A DNA stretch of 64,000 nt, from positions 62,001 to 126,000 of the forward strand of contig JAFEBQ010000005.1 of the NCBI GenBank assembly GCA_018242585.1, in the 5' to 3' direction. How positions within the stretch are numbered: the stretch's first letter is position 1; every line of letters starts with the position of its first letter. The notes under the pieces are model-generated. The model was given only the letters and a program-made list of their open reading frames with translations, was not told the origin of the DNA and made no database searches. Of this stretch, positions 26,870 through 35,672 are shown in pieces. The position numbers and the translations under genes were made by a program. Source of the DNA: Planctomycetota bacterium (GTDB taxonomy: Bacteria > Planctomycetota > Planctomycetia > Pirellulales > PNKZ01).

Positions 26870-28207
26870 ATGAAGAAACAATCGTCGATCAGTCGGCGCG
26901 CGTTCGTCGGGCGCACGGCGGTTAGCGCCGCACTGTTCGTTCGACCGGCACTGCTGGCCGCGCCGACGATCATTGCCTCGAGCAGCCTGAGCCGCGCGGC
27001 CGCGCCGGCGCCGAGCGATCGCACCGTCGTCGGGCTGGTCGGCTGTGGCGACTTTGGCCGCCGACAGCACTTGCGCAAGTTGCTGCTCACCAATCCCCGG
27101 GTGCGCGTGGGGGCGGTCTGCGACGTTGACGAGACCCATCGGGCCCTGGCCGCGCAAGATGTCGTCGCCTCGGGCGCAAAGGCCCCGGCGATGTATCACG
27201 ATTTTCGCGATCTGGTGGCGCGTCCCGATCTGGACGCGGTGGTCGTGACGACGCCGGACCATTGGCACGCGCTGGTGGCTATCGCGGCCATGGAAGCCGG
27301 CAAGGACGTCTATTGTGAAAAGCCGTTGTCGCTGACCGTGGCCGAGGGACGCGCCATGGTGGCGGCCGCACGCCGCTACGGCGCAATCTTTCAGACCGGC
27401 AGCCAGCAGCGTTCCGACAAGTATTATTTCCAGCAGGCCTACGACCTGGTCCGCCGTGGCGCGATCGGCAAGCTGGAGCGAATTGCGCTGCACATCGGCT
27501 CGTCACCGACCGGCACCTGGCAAAAGCCCGCCACGCCGCCGGAGGGGCTCGACTGGGACTTTTGGCTGGGGCCGGCCCCGTACACCGACTACACGCCGAA
27601 CGGTTGTCATTACTTGTTCCGCTGGCGCTCCGACTACTCGGGGGGCATGATGACCGACCACGGGGCGCACCAATGCGACATCGCCCAGTGGCTGATCGGC
27701 GCCGACGACTCGGGCCCCACGCACGTCGCGGGGAGGGGCGTCTTTCGCCCCGACCTGCCCAACGACGTGGCCATCAACTTCAACGTCGAGTTCACCTACG
27801 GGCAGCACCAGAACCTGAAAGTGTTGATGACCTCCGAGAAGTCACCGCGGTCGAACATTGTGGAAATCTATGGCAGCAGCGGCTGGTTGTCGGTCTCGCG
27901 GCGGCGGTTGCAAGCCGAGCATCCTGAAATCCTGAACGCCGACGCCGAGGCGGTCGACTATCAGAACCGACTGACCCAGAGCTATCAGCGGCATTACGAG
28001 AACTGGCTCGATTGCCTGCGCTCGCGCGAGCGACCGCGCTGCGACGTCGAGATCGGCCATCGCGCGGTTACGCTGTGCCATCTGGCCAACATTGCCGTGC
28101 GGCTCGACCGACCGTTGCATTGGAACCCTCAGCGCGAGCAGTTTGTCGGCGACGACGCGGCCAGTCGATTGCTGTCGCGGCCGATGCGCGGAACCTGGCA
28201 TCTGTGA
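26870..28207 (+). CDS. Gfo/Idh/MocA family oxidoreductase, exported
   Basis: The start at 26870 has GAGGG upstream and opens with a Tat-type signal (SRRAFVGRTAVSAALFV). A Rossmann fold follows: VGLVGCGDFGRR, then DLDAVVVTTPDHWHA and the GKDVYCEKPLS motif, whose Lys corresponds to the catalytic/substrate Lys of the family. The C-terminal alpha/beta domain includes GGMMTDHGAHQCDIAQWLIG, with His residues for sugar binding. NAD(P)-dependent oxidation or reduction of a sugar or polyol is the usual activity. A HEAT-repeat gene starts 10 bp downstream. 445 residues, normal length. Confidence 0.9.
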   Translation: MKKQSSISRRAFVGRTAVSAALFVRPALLAAPTIIASSSLSRAAAPAPSDRTVVGLVGCGDFGRRQHLRKLLLTNPRVRVGAVCDVDETHRALAAQDVVASGAKAPAMYHDFRDLVARPDLDAVVVTTPDHWHALVAIAAMEAGKDVYCEKPLSLTVAEGRAMVAAARRYGAIFQTGSQQRSDKYYFQQAYDLVRRGAIGKLERIALHIGSSPTGTWQKPATPPEGLDWDFWLGPAPYTDYTPNGCHYLFRWRSDYSGGMMTDHGAHQCDIAQWLIGADDSGPTHVAGRGVFRPDLPNDVAINFNVEFTYGQHQNLKVLMTSEKSPRSNIVEIYGSSGWLSVSRRRLQAEHPEILNADAEAVDYQNRLTQSYQRHYENWLDCLRSRERPRCDVEIGHRAVTLCHLANIAVRLDRPLHWNPQREQFVGDDAASRLLSRPMRGTWHL

Positions 28208-28217
28208 GCGGGAACAA

Positions 28218-29018
28218 ATGATGAGCGCAGTCATGATCGAAAACGTGGCCGAACTGGTAACGCAGCTCGACAGCGACGATCCAGTGGTCGTGTCGCAGGC
28301 CCGGCGCGCGCTGCGGCAGGCGGCCGACGCGCTGATCGACCCCAAGAAAGCCGCCGAGCGCGGCGCGCTGGCTGATGCGCTGGTCGCTGAGCTGAATGCC
28401 AAGGTCGACCCGCCGGCGGGACCGCGAATGACCAATGTGCCCGATGGCGCGCCGCCGCCACAGATTCCCCAGCACGCGGCTGCGACGCGGCGCTACCTGT
28501 GCCAGATTCTGGCCACGATCGCCGACGACGCCCAAGTGCCCGAGCTGGCCCGTGCGTTGCAAGACCTTGATGTGCGCGACGCGGTGCGCGGCGTGCTGGG
28601 CTCGATCCCCACAATTGTCTCGGTGTTCGCGTTGACTCGCGAGTTGAATCGGGCCGTCGGCCCCGAGTTCCGCGCCGGCGTGCTCGGCGCGCTGGGACAA
28701 GGCCGCTGGCGCGACGCGATGGCAGCCACGGCCAACGCGCTCAAGGACTCGGACCCGACGGTACGATTGGCGGCGCTCGAAGCGTTGGCCAGCTTTCCCG
28801 AAGCGGGCAATGACAAGCTGTTCGCCGCGGCGACCCAGTCGGGGACGCCGCGCGAGCAAGCCCGGGCCTGGGCCGCGCGGGTGCGGCTGGCCGAGACGTT
28901 GTACTGGGCCGGCGAAACACGCGACGCCATGACGATCTACCAGCGAATCGCCGACGACCCAGCCGAAGGCCCCTGGCGCAAGGCAGCCCGCGTGGCGCTC
29001 GAGCGCGAGAAGGCCTAG
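28218..29018 (+). CDS. HEAT-repeat protein
   Basis: The start is ATG at 28218, next to a second ATG at 28221, 10 bp after the oxidoreductase stop, so the genes form an operon. The 266 residues are almost all alpha-helical with paired-helix repeats; segments like DSDPTVRLAALEALASFPEAG and DDPVVVSQARRALRQAADAL are HEAT-like. No signal peptide or membrane segment is visible, in contrast to its Tat-type neighbour. Such proteins are scaffolds, but no partner is evident; a role with the oxidoreductase is suggested only by linkage. Confidence 0.75.
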   Translation: MMSAVMIENVAELVTQLDSDDPVVVSQARRALRQAADALIDPKKAAERGALADALVAELNAKVDPPAGPRMTNVPDGAPPPQIPQHAAATRRYLCQILATIADDAQVPELARALQDLDVRDAVRGVLGSIPTIVSVFALTRELNRAVGPEFRAGVLGALGQGRWRDAMAATANALKDSDPTVRLAALEALASFPEAGNDKLFAAATQSGTPREQARAWAARVRLAETLYWAGETRDAMTIYQRIADDPAEGPWRKAARVALEREKA

Positions 29019-29035
29019 CGCGCGAGTCAGTCTCA

Positions 29036-29168
29036 ACCCTTCTCCCCCCGTGAGAAGGTGGCGGCGCTAGCCGACGGATGAGGGTTCCGCGTCAGGCTGG
29101 ATTTGCACTGAACTCAGAGTTGACCCTCATCCGGCCTTCGGCCACCTTCTCCCCGGGGGAGAAGGGTT
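29036..29168. repeat. Inverted repeat of the CCCTTCTCCC/GAGAAGGGT family, copy C
   Basis: Same halves as copy B, with spacer CGCGTCAGGCTGG and GAGTTGACCC. It lies in the convergent gap between the HEAT gene and the TIM-barrel gene. Confidence 0.85.
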
Positions 29169-29202
29169 TGCGCGGGCCGCGTGATGATGGGTGCGTCGGC
29201 TT

Positions 29203-30039
29203 CTACGCCAACTTCGCCAGCGACGTGCGGACGTACTGGAGCGATTGCTTCATGCCCGGCAACGGGCTGTCGGCGTCGATCTCGTATTCCAGGCCCAGGT
29301 GCCCGGCGAACTTGGCGTCGAGCAGCGCCTTGAGCACGGCCGGAATGTTGATGACGCCGGTGCCGATGACGACGGGCTTCCCCTCGGCCGCGGCGGCGGT
29401 GACGTCCTTCAGATGGAAATCGTACAGCCGCTTGGCGCAGCGCTGGATGGCCGCCACGGGATCTTCGTTGATGCGAACCGTGTGGCCAACGTCGATGCAG
29501 ATGCCCAGCCGCTCGTCACGATCCTCGACGGCTCGCAGCGCGTCGAGCGGCGACGGCCAACGCTTGTCGCCGGGGCCGTGATTGTGGATCGCGATGCGAA
29601 TGTCGTATTCCTTGGCCAGCTTCTCGATCGTGTTCATCCCCTCGGGGTCGGGGCTGCAAACGATCGTCGGCATGCCGGCTTCCTTGGCGTATTCAAAGAC
29701 ACTGCGAATCTCTTCGTCTTCCTTCTTCATGTTCACCACGCCACAGCCCATCATCACCAGACCCGCCGCGGCGACTTTGTCATAGGCTTCGCGCCGCTCG
29801 GCCGCGGTCGACTTCATCGGCAGATGCATATCCTTCAGACAGATATAGCGCAGGCCCAGTTCCTTGGTCATGGCAATGGCCTGGTCCAGCGTGAACTTGC
29901 GCAGCGAGTAGGACGCCACGCCCACCTTCAGCCCCAGGTAAGGATCGGCCGCCGAGTCGGCCGCGCGGGCGGCGAGTTGTGGCAGCGCCAGCGCTGTCGC
30001 GCCGGCCAGAGTGGTTTGCAGGAATTGTCGACGTTGCAT
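29203..30039 (-). CDS. Sugar phosphate isomerase/epimerase (xylose-isomerase-like TIM barrel), exported
   Basis: The ATG at 30039 opens a Tat-type signal (RRQFLQTTLAGATALALPQL). The rest is an AP-endonuclease-2/xylose-isomerase TIM barrel: LKVGVASYSLRKF, GLRYICLKDMHLP, RIAIHNHGPG, LGICIDVGHT, RLYDFHLKDVT and a C-terminal GHLGLEYEID. The His/Glu/Asp residues in these loops form the metal site. At 278 residues it is of usual size. It could isomerise or epimerise a sugar or cyclitol. The M19-like dipeptidase lies 35 bp upstream on the same strand, so they may be co-transcribed. Confidence 0.88.
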   Translation of the reverse strand: MQRRQFLQTTLAGATALALPQLAARAADSAADPYLGLKVGVASYSLRKFTLDQAIAMTKELGLRYICLKDMHLPMKSTAAERREAYDKVAAAGLVMMGCGVVNMKKEDEEIRSVFEYAKEAGMPTIVCSPDPEGMNTIEKLAKEYDIRIAIHNHGPGDKRWPSPLDALRAVEDRDERLGICIDVGHTVRINEDPVAAIQRCAKRLYDFHLKDVTAAAAEGKPVVIGTGVINIPAVLKALLDAKFAGHLGLEYEIDADSPLPGMKQSLQYVRTSLAKLA

Positions 30040-30074
30040 GATGGGTGACCTTGGTTGAGGTGGTTCCACAGAGC

Positions 30075-31433
30075 TTACTTAGCCGCGGCGCTCGACTCAA
30101 TCGTGGTCGCGCGTTGATTCTCGCGCCAGACGCGCAGCACGTTCTCGCCCAGCACTTTGCGGATGGTGTCGTCGCCGTGGCCGCGCATCACCAGCCCGAC
30201 GGTAAACAGGGGCCAATTGGTCCAAGCCAGGCTTTCAACCGCATGTTCCGCGGGTTTGAAGTGATCGGCCGGCCAGAGGTGCTCCCAGCGCGGGCCTTGC
30301 ACTGACAGGGCTGACCGCCCATCGCCGCGCTTGCCCACCTTGTCGCGCTCGGCTTTGTCGAACCGCGAAACGTACGAAATGTCGGTGCCGATCGCCACGT
30401 GCTCGGCGCCGAATGTTTTGATGGCATAGTCCAGATGATCGAGCAGCGCGACCAAGTCACCCTTGGCCCCCAGGAACTTCGGAATGCAGCAGATGCCGAT
30501 CAGCCCGCCGGTGTCGCAAATGGCGCGGATGGTGTCGTCGGGCTTGCCGCGATAATGCTTATGCAGCGCGGCACAGGTGGTGTGGCTGGCGACCATCGGC
30601 CGGCGCGACGCCAGGGCGGCTTCGCGGCTGGTGCGCCAGCCGCTGTGGGCGACGTCGACAATTACCCCCAGTCGATTCAACTCGGCGACCGCTTCGTGGC
30701 CAAAGTCGCTCAGCCCGCCATCGTTGGCCTCGCCGCAGCCGTCGCCGAGTGGATTGCGGCGGTTGTAGGTCAGGTGCATCATCTGCACGCCCAGCTCGTG
30801 GAACAACCGCACGTGGCGCAGCTCGTCGCGCGTGCTCTCCCAATGCAGTCGCAGCGGCACGCCATTGGTCGTGAAGGCCAGGCAGTGCCGACCGGCCTGT
30901 TTGGCCGCCGCGACCTGGGCGGGGCTGATCGCCTTGGCACAGTCCGGCGCCAGGTGATCGGTCGCGAACGTGAATCGCGACAGCCGCCTGATGAGCCGGA
31001 GCGGGTCGTTTCCTTCCTCGCCGGCGTTCTGAAAGATGCACGTCACGCCGGCCGCGCGCAGGGCGTCGAAGAACTCGCGCCGCTCGAGTTCGTTGGTCGC
31101 GGCCCGAGTCATCGACATCTCTTCGCGCAGATCGTTCAACTCGTCGTTCGTCGCGCCGCTGTCGACCGCCTGTTGATAGGCGGCGCCGTCGATGGCCGCG
31201 CGGGGGGCGAAACCATAGCTGTCAAAGACCAGCGACGCGGCATGCAGCTCGAGACCGTGCTGCAACTGGGCATCGCTCGGCGACAACAGGGACAGGCCGA
31301 CCTGGCGCGCCCGCTGAATCGTCGGGTTGTCGCTGGCCAGCGGGCCGGCCTGCAAGCGCGCCGCGCCAAACAGGTGGCCGGCCGCCGCGGTGGCAGCCAC
31401 GGTTTTGAGAAACTGTCGCCGAGGAAAGGGCAT
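30075..31433 (-). CDS. Peptidase M19 (membrane dipeptidase) family, degenerate metal site
   Basis: The start at 31433 opens a Tat-like signal (PRRQFLKTVAATAAAGHLFG). The fold is recognisable from VDVAHSGWRTSREA, RPMVASHTTCAALHKHYRG and HVAIGTDISY, which carry the second-site His residues, the Arg and the catalytic Asp of M19. The first-metal signature DGHxD, however, reads DSYGF at residues 71-75, and the bridging Glu region reads CLAFTTNGVP. Three of the usual ligands are therefore absent by inspection. It could be a one-metal hydrolase or a non-catalytic relative. 452 residues. The open frame extends about 300 codons further upstream, antisense to the CocE gene; that extension is not coding. 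Confidence 0.82.
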   Translation of the reverse strand: MPFPRRQFLKTVAATAAAGHLFGAARLQAGPLASDNPTIQRARQVGLSLLSPSDAQLQHGLELHAASLVFDSYGFAPRAAIDGAAYQQAVDSGATNDELNDLREEMSMTRAATNELERREFFDALRAAGVTCIFQNAGEEGNDPLRLIRRLSRFTFATDHLAPDCAKAISPAQVAAAKQAGRHCLAFTTNGVPLRLHWESTRDELRHVRLFHELGVQMMHLTYNRRNPLGDGCGEANDGGLSDFGHEAVAELNRLGVIVDVAHSGWRTSREAALASRRPMVASHTTCAALHKHYRGKPDDTIRAICDTGGLIGICCIPKFLGAKGDLVALLDHLDYAIKTFGAEHVAIGTDISYVSRFDKAERDKVGKRGDGRSALSVQGPRWEHLWPADHFKPAEHAVESLAWTNWPLFTVGLVMRGHGDDTIRKVLGENVLRVWRENQRATTIESSAAAK

Positions 31434-31694
31434 GGTGCGGACTTTCAAGGGGAGGAGCGGATGTGAGGGGACACTGAAACGCAGGCGGGGTGAAAGCCAG
31501 CATAGCCGGGGGGGAGGCGCGCCGCCACGAGCCGGCCGCCGAAATGGGTGTGACGGAACGGCGCAGGCGGCAACCCGGCGCGATAGAATGAGCGAATCGG
31601 CGAAACCAGCGAGCCACCGACGGGGTATCCATCGACGACTGCTCGCCGATCTTTGCCGCCCGACGTTTCTCCTTTGCCTATTCTCAGGTTCATC

Positions 31695-33626
31695 ATGCCG
31701 CGTTGCTCGACGTTTGCTTTCGTAGCCGCTTCGTTCGCGTTCGCCGCTTGGTCCACGGCACAAGCCGCCGACGGCGCCAAGCAAGAGCCGCCGGCCCAGA
31801 CGGCCGCGGCGCTGGCCGGGGCGCTCGACAAGCTGAACGCGCTGGTGCCGATGTTCGACAAGAACAAGGACCAGGTGCTGACCACGGCCGAGCAACTGGA
31901 CATGGGCAAATACGTGGTGATGAATTACGGGCAAGACTGGGGGGACCGGCTCGACTATTTCCTCCGCAACGCCGACACGAACAAGGACGAAAAAGTCGAC
32001 AAGGCCGAGTGGACCACGGCGATCGAAGGGCTGCGCAAATCGAAGCAGCTCGAACCGGTTCGCCAGACGGTGATGGTGCCGATGCGCGACGGCGTGCGGT
32101 TGGCGACCGACGTGTTTCTGCCCGGCGGCGCCGGGCCGTTCCCTGTCATCCTGATGCGCACTCCTTACAACCGCGCCAAGGGGGAAGGGTTTGCCAAGAG
32201 TCAGACCGCGCGCGGCTTGGCCGTCGTGTCGCAGGACATGCGGGGCCGCTTCGGTTCCGAGGGTGAGAACCTGCCGTTCATTGGTTGTGGCTGGGGCGAG
32301 CACCAGGACGGGGCCGACACCGTGGCCTGGATCCACCAGCAGCCTTGGTCCAACGGCCGGCTAGTGACGATCGGCGGTTCGGCCGGAGGTATTACGCAGA
32401 ATTTCCTGGCGGCGAACGGCGCGCCGGGCGTCACGGCGCAACACATCTCGGTGGCCGCCGCCAGCATGTACCACCACGCCACCTATGTCGGCGGAGCGCT
32501 TCGGCTGGAACAGACCGACAACTGGACGCGGACCAATCGCTTTGACCCACGGGCTGGGCTGATCATCCGCGCGCATCCCAACTATGACGACTATTGGCGG
32601 ACCCAGGACACGACACTGCGATTTGCCGAGATGAACACGCCGGCCGTCCACGTTGGCGGCTGGTTCGACACGTTTGCTCAAGGGACGATCGATTCGTTCG
32701 TCGGCCGGCAACACCACGGCGGGCCAAACGCCCAAGGCAAGCAGAAGCTGGTGATGGGCCCTTGGACGCACGCCGTCGGCAAGAACGAAGACGGCGCCGA
32801 CCTGAGCTTTCCGAAGGTCGAGTTTCCCCAGGCCTACGACGTGGGGCGGTGGCTCGATTATCACCTGCTCAACGTCGACAACGGCGCCATGCGCGAGCCG
32901 GCCGTGGCCTATTACGTGATGGGGGACGTGCGCAACCCGGACGCGCCGGGGAACGAGTGGCGCTACGCCGACGATTGGCCCGTCGCGAGCCAGGCGACGC
33001 CGTTCTACTTCCGCAAAGGGGGGAGCCTGACCACCGACAAGTCGAGCGACGCGGATGACTCGCTGGCCTATCGCTTCGAGCCGGACAATCCTTGCCCGAC
33101 GCTCGGCGGCTGCAACCTGACGATCCAGCGCGGGCCGCGGTTGCAGAACCCGATTGAACAGCGAACCGATGTGTTGACGTTCACCACCAACCCGCTGACG
33201 TATCCGATGGAAGTCACCGGCCGCGTGCGGTCCAAGGTGTTCATCAGCTCGTCGGCGGTCGACACCGACTTGTCGATTCGGCTCTGCGACGTGTATCCCG
33301 ACGGCAAGAGCTACAACATGGCCGAGGGGATGCTTCGGCTCAGGCATCGCAACTCGTTCGAGAAGCCGGAACTGCTGACGCCCGATCAGCCCGTCGAAGT
33401 CGAGGTCGACTGCTGGTCGACCAGCGTGGTGTTCAACCGCGGGCACAGCATTCGCGTGACGGTCACGTCGAGCAATTCGCCGCGGTTCGACGTGAACCCC
33501 GGCACCGGCCGGCCGATGGCGCCGGGCGAGGCGGCAGTGGTCCAGGTGAATCGAATCTACTGTGGCGCCGATCGTCCGTCGCACATTGTCTTGCCCGTGG
33601 TCGAGCCACCCGCGGCAGGGAAGTAA
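31695..33626 (+). CDS. CocE/NonD (S15) hydrolase with N-terminal EF-hand pair
   Basis: The ATG at 31695 begins a signal peptide ending near AQAAD. Two EF-hand loops follow, DKNKDQVLTTAE (residues 55-66) and DTNKDEKVDKAE (94-105), each with Asp/Asn at positions 1, 3 and 5 and Glu at 12. The alpha/beta-hydrolase domain begins near residue 120 (MRDGVRLATDVFLPGG) with nucleophile Ser229 in GGSAGG, Asp in VGGWFDTF and His in MGPWTHAVG. The C-terminal 200 residues are the CocE/PepX jelly roll. Such enzymes cleave esters or X-Pro peptides. 643 residues. The EF-hand fusion suggests calcium-dependent stability, an inference. Confidence 0.9.
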   Translation: MPRCSTFAFVAASFAFAAWSTAQAADGAKQEPPAQTAAALAGALDKLNALVPMFDKNKDQVLTTAEQLDMGKYVVMNYGQDWGDRLDYFLRNADTNKDEKVDKAEWTTAIEGLRKSKQLEPVRQTVMVPMRDGVRLATDVFLPGGAGPFPVILMRTPYNRAKGEGFAKSQTARGLAVVSQDMRGRFGSEGENLPFIGCGWGEHQDGADTVAWIHQQPWSNGRLVTIGGSAGGITQNFLAANGAPGVTAQHISVAAASMYHHATYVGGALRLEQTDNWTRTNRFDPRAGLIIRAHPNYDDYWRTQDTTLRFAEMNTPAVHVGGWFDTFAQGTIDSFVGRQHHGGPNAQGKQKLVMGPWTHAVGKNEDGADLSFPKVEFPQAYDVGRWLDYHLLNVDNGAMREPAVAYYVMGDVRNPDAPGNEWRYADDWPVASQATPFYFRKGGSLTTDKSSDADDSLAYRFEPDNPCPTLGGCNLTIQRGPRLQNPIEQRTDVLTFTTNPLTYPMEVTGRVRSKVFISSSAVDTDLSIRLCDVYPDGKSYNMAEGMLRLRHRNSFEKPELLTPDQPVEVEVDCWSTSVVFNRGHSIRVTVTSSNSPRFDVNPGTGRPMAPGEAAVVQVNRIYCGADRPSHIVLPVVEPPAAGK

Positions 33627-33683
33627 GCGACGGTGTTGTTTAACTGCGGAGAAGAGTGAGCGCAGAGAGTTGTTTCGTCTTTA

Positions 33684-33821
33684 ACCCTTCTCCCCCGGGG
33701 AGAAGGTGGTGAGCGCAGCGAACCGGATGAGGGTCCACGTGGCCTAATGTCACGCCTTCCACTCAGTCGACGCTGACCCTCATCCGGCCTTCGGCCACCT
33801 TCTCCCGGGGGGAGAAGGGTT
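33684..33821. repeat. Inverted repeat of the CCCTTCTCCC/GAGAAGGGT family, copy D
   Basis: The left half reads GAGAAGGTGGTGAGCGCAGCGAACC in place of GGCGGCGCTAGCC; the right half is standard (GGCCTTCGG). Its right end lies 12 bp before the alpha/beta-hydrolase ATG, so it occupies the likely promoter or leader. Confidence 0.8.
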
Positions 33822-33833
33822 TTGTTCACCCGT

Positions 33834-34946
33834 ATGCTGATGGGTCACATGGTACGTTTCGCCACACTTTCGCTTCTCCTGCTGGTCGGCAGCGCATCGT
33901 TCGCCGCCGAGCCGACGCCAAAACAAGTCCCTTGGCTGGCCGAGGTGCAGCCGCGCGGTGTCGCGAGCAGCGAGCCGGCGCTTAGCCCGCTCTGGCCGGC
34001 CGGGCAGACGCTGACGCGTGAAAGCTGGCAGCCGCAGCGCGAGAAGCTGCGCAAGGCCTGGCTCGCTTTCCTGGGCCCCATGCCGGCCGCGCCGACCGCG
34101 ACGTCGTTCAAAGTCCTGCGAACCGAATCACTCGACAAGGTCGATCGGCAGTTGATCGAGTACGAGAACGAACCGGGGCAGCACATCACAGCCTATCTGC
34201 TGCGGCCGCGCGGCGCCTTCTTTCGCCATTCACAGCCGGCACTGGTCGCGCTGCATCCCACGACCAAGGAAACGATCGACCCGATCGCCGGCGTCACGGG
34301 TGAGCCGAACAAGCACCTCGGGCTGTTCCTGGCCGAGCGAGGTTTTGTGGTCCTCTGCCCGCGCTGCTTCCTCTGGCAGGACGGGGCAACCTTGAACGAC
34401 GCCGTGGCCGTGTTGAAGGCCCGGCATCCCGCGGCGCTTGGCATGCGGAAGATGTTGTACGACGCCCAGCGCGCCGTCGACATCGTCAGCAACGTCCCCG
34501 AGGTCGATCCGCTGCGCGTCGGCGCGGTCGGTCACTCGCTGGGGGCGAAAGAGACGCTGTACCTGGCGGCTTTCGACGACCGGATTCGCGCCGCCGTGGC
34601 CAGCGAAGGGGGGCTTGGCTTGCGTTCGACCAACTGGGACGCGCCGTGGTACTTGGGCACGGCCATCCACGAGCCCGGCTTCCCGCGCAACCATCACGAG
34701 CTGGCGGCGCTGATCGCGCCGCGGCCGTTCCTGGTGATTGGGGGCGAGCAAGGACGCGGCGCGGCCGACGGCCAGCGGAGTTGGCCCTATCTGCACGCGG
34801 CGTTGCCGATCTACCGCCTTTACGATGACGTCGCGCCGGCCGGGCTGTTGAACCACGGTCAGGGGCATCCGCTGCCGATCGCGCTGTTCGATCGGGTGGC
34901 CGAGTGGCTGACCGTTTACTTGCGATCGCCCGGCGACGGAAACTGA
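33834..34946 (+). CDS. Exported alpha/beta hydrolase
   Basis: Three ATGs in frame (33834, 33840, 33849) could start the gene; the signal peptide FATLSLLLLVGSASFAAEP follows the last. The domain has a nucleophile elbow GHSLGAKETLYLAAF, an Asp region near DPLRVGAV or PRPFLVIGGEQG, and His in LNHGQGHPLP, so the triad is plausible. It resembles acetyl-xylan esterase/dienelactone-hydrolase-like enzymes of planctomycetes. About 370 residues. The gene converges on the ion-channel gene with a 31-bp tail-to-tail overlap. The substrate is not identified. Confidence 0.85.
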   Translation: MLMGHMVRFATLSLLLLVGSASFAAEPTPKQVPWLAEVQPRGVASSEPALSPLWPAGQTLTRESWQPQREKLRKAWLAFLGPMPAAPTATSFKVLRTESLDKVDRQLIEYENEPGQHITAYLLRPRGAFFRHSQPALVALHPTTKETIDPIAGVTGEPNKHLGLFLAERGFVVLCPRCFLWQDGATLNDAVAVLKARHPAALGMRKMLYDAQRAVDIVSNVPEVDPLRVGAVGHSLGAKETLYLAAFDDRIRAAVASEGGLGLRSTNWDAPWYLGTAIHEPGFPRNHHELAALIAPRPFLVIGGEQGRGAADGQRSWPYLHAALPIYRLYDDVAPAGLLNHGQGHPLPIALFDRVAEWLTVYLRSPGDGN

Positions 34947-35629
34947 CCCGGCGTCGGGCCGCCGGCCTGCGACAGCTTGAGCCCGATCAATTGGCCGATG
35001 AAAACCGCCACGTAGAACTGGCCGAACAACGACTCGAACCAGGCCAGCGTCTGGACGAAAGGAACCGCCGGCTCGATGTCGCCGGTGCCGATGGTGGTCA
35101 GGGTCGAGAAGCTCAGATGGTTGAACAGAAAGTGGCGCATCTGTTCGTCTTGCAACCGCCAGGCCACTTCATCGCGGACGTGAAAGCAGCCAGGGGCGAC
35201 CATCTCGATGAGCAGATACAAGTTTCCCCACGCCACGCCGGCCAGGACCAGCCCCGAGAACGCGCCGATCACATGATCGCGGCGAATCCGCTTCAGGTTG
35301 AAGATCGTCCCCAAGATGGTGGTGACGCCGAACACCATGAACACGATTACCAGCGCCAGATTCCCCGCCCGGGCCCACGACCGGTAGGGCTCGTCGGCAA
35401 GATAGCTGATCGCCTCGCACACCACGGCGGGCACACCGGCCAACAAGGCGACAACGCGCTGCCAGCGCCGCTCGAGGATCACCATGAACACGGCCAGAAA
35501 GACCATGTAGCTGTACAGCTCGCTGCGAAAGTGCAACAGCGGCTGGACCAGCAACCCCACGCACAGCAGCGTGAGCAGCAGCGAGTGTTTGTGCTGGTCG
35601 ATCCAATGGAACAGCGGTCCCAAGCTCAC
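34916..35629 (-). CDS. Ion channel (2-TM pore) protein with non-canonical filter
   Basis: Several hydrophobic helices in the first half (about residues 15-110) precede a pore unit: a membrane helix at about 125-142, the pore helix and filter FSTLTTIGTGDIEP (filter TIGTGD at 179-184), and a final helix (WFESLFGQFYVAVFIGQLIGL). The arrangement is that of bacterial ion-channel family proteins. The usual filter TVGYGD is altered to TIGTGD, so ion selectivity is uncertain. The GTG at 35629 is the only reasonable start, with no clear Shine-Dalgarno. 237 residues. The 3' end overlaps the alpha/beta hydrolase gene by 31 bp. Confidence 0.85.
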   Translation of the reverse strand: MSLGPLFHWIDQHKHSLLLTLLCVGLLVQPLLHFRSELYSYMVFLAVFMVILERRWQRVVALLAGVPAVVCEAISYLADEPYRSWARAGNLALVIVFMVFGVTTILGTIFNLKRIRRDHVIGAFSGLVLAGVAWGNLYLLIEMVAPGCFHVRDEVAWRLQDEQMRHFLFNHLSFSTLTTIGTGDIEPAVPFVQTLAWFESLFGQFYVAVFIGQLIGLKLSQAGGPTPGQFPSPGDRK

Positions 35630-35672
35630 CGGTGGTGTGCCCCGTGGTTGGCGATGGACGGCGGAACGATTG

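Noticed and set aside
31434-32336. N-terminal extension of the M19 gene by about 300 codons
   Set aside because: It is antisense to the CocE hydrolase, lacks protein motifs, and the Tat-like signal begins at 31433.
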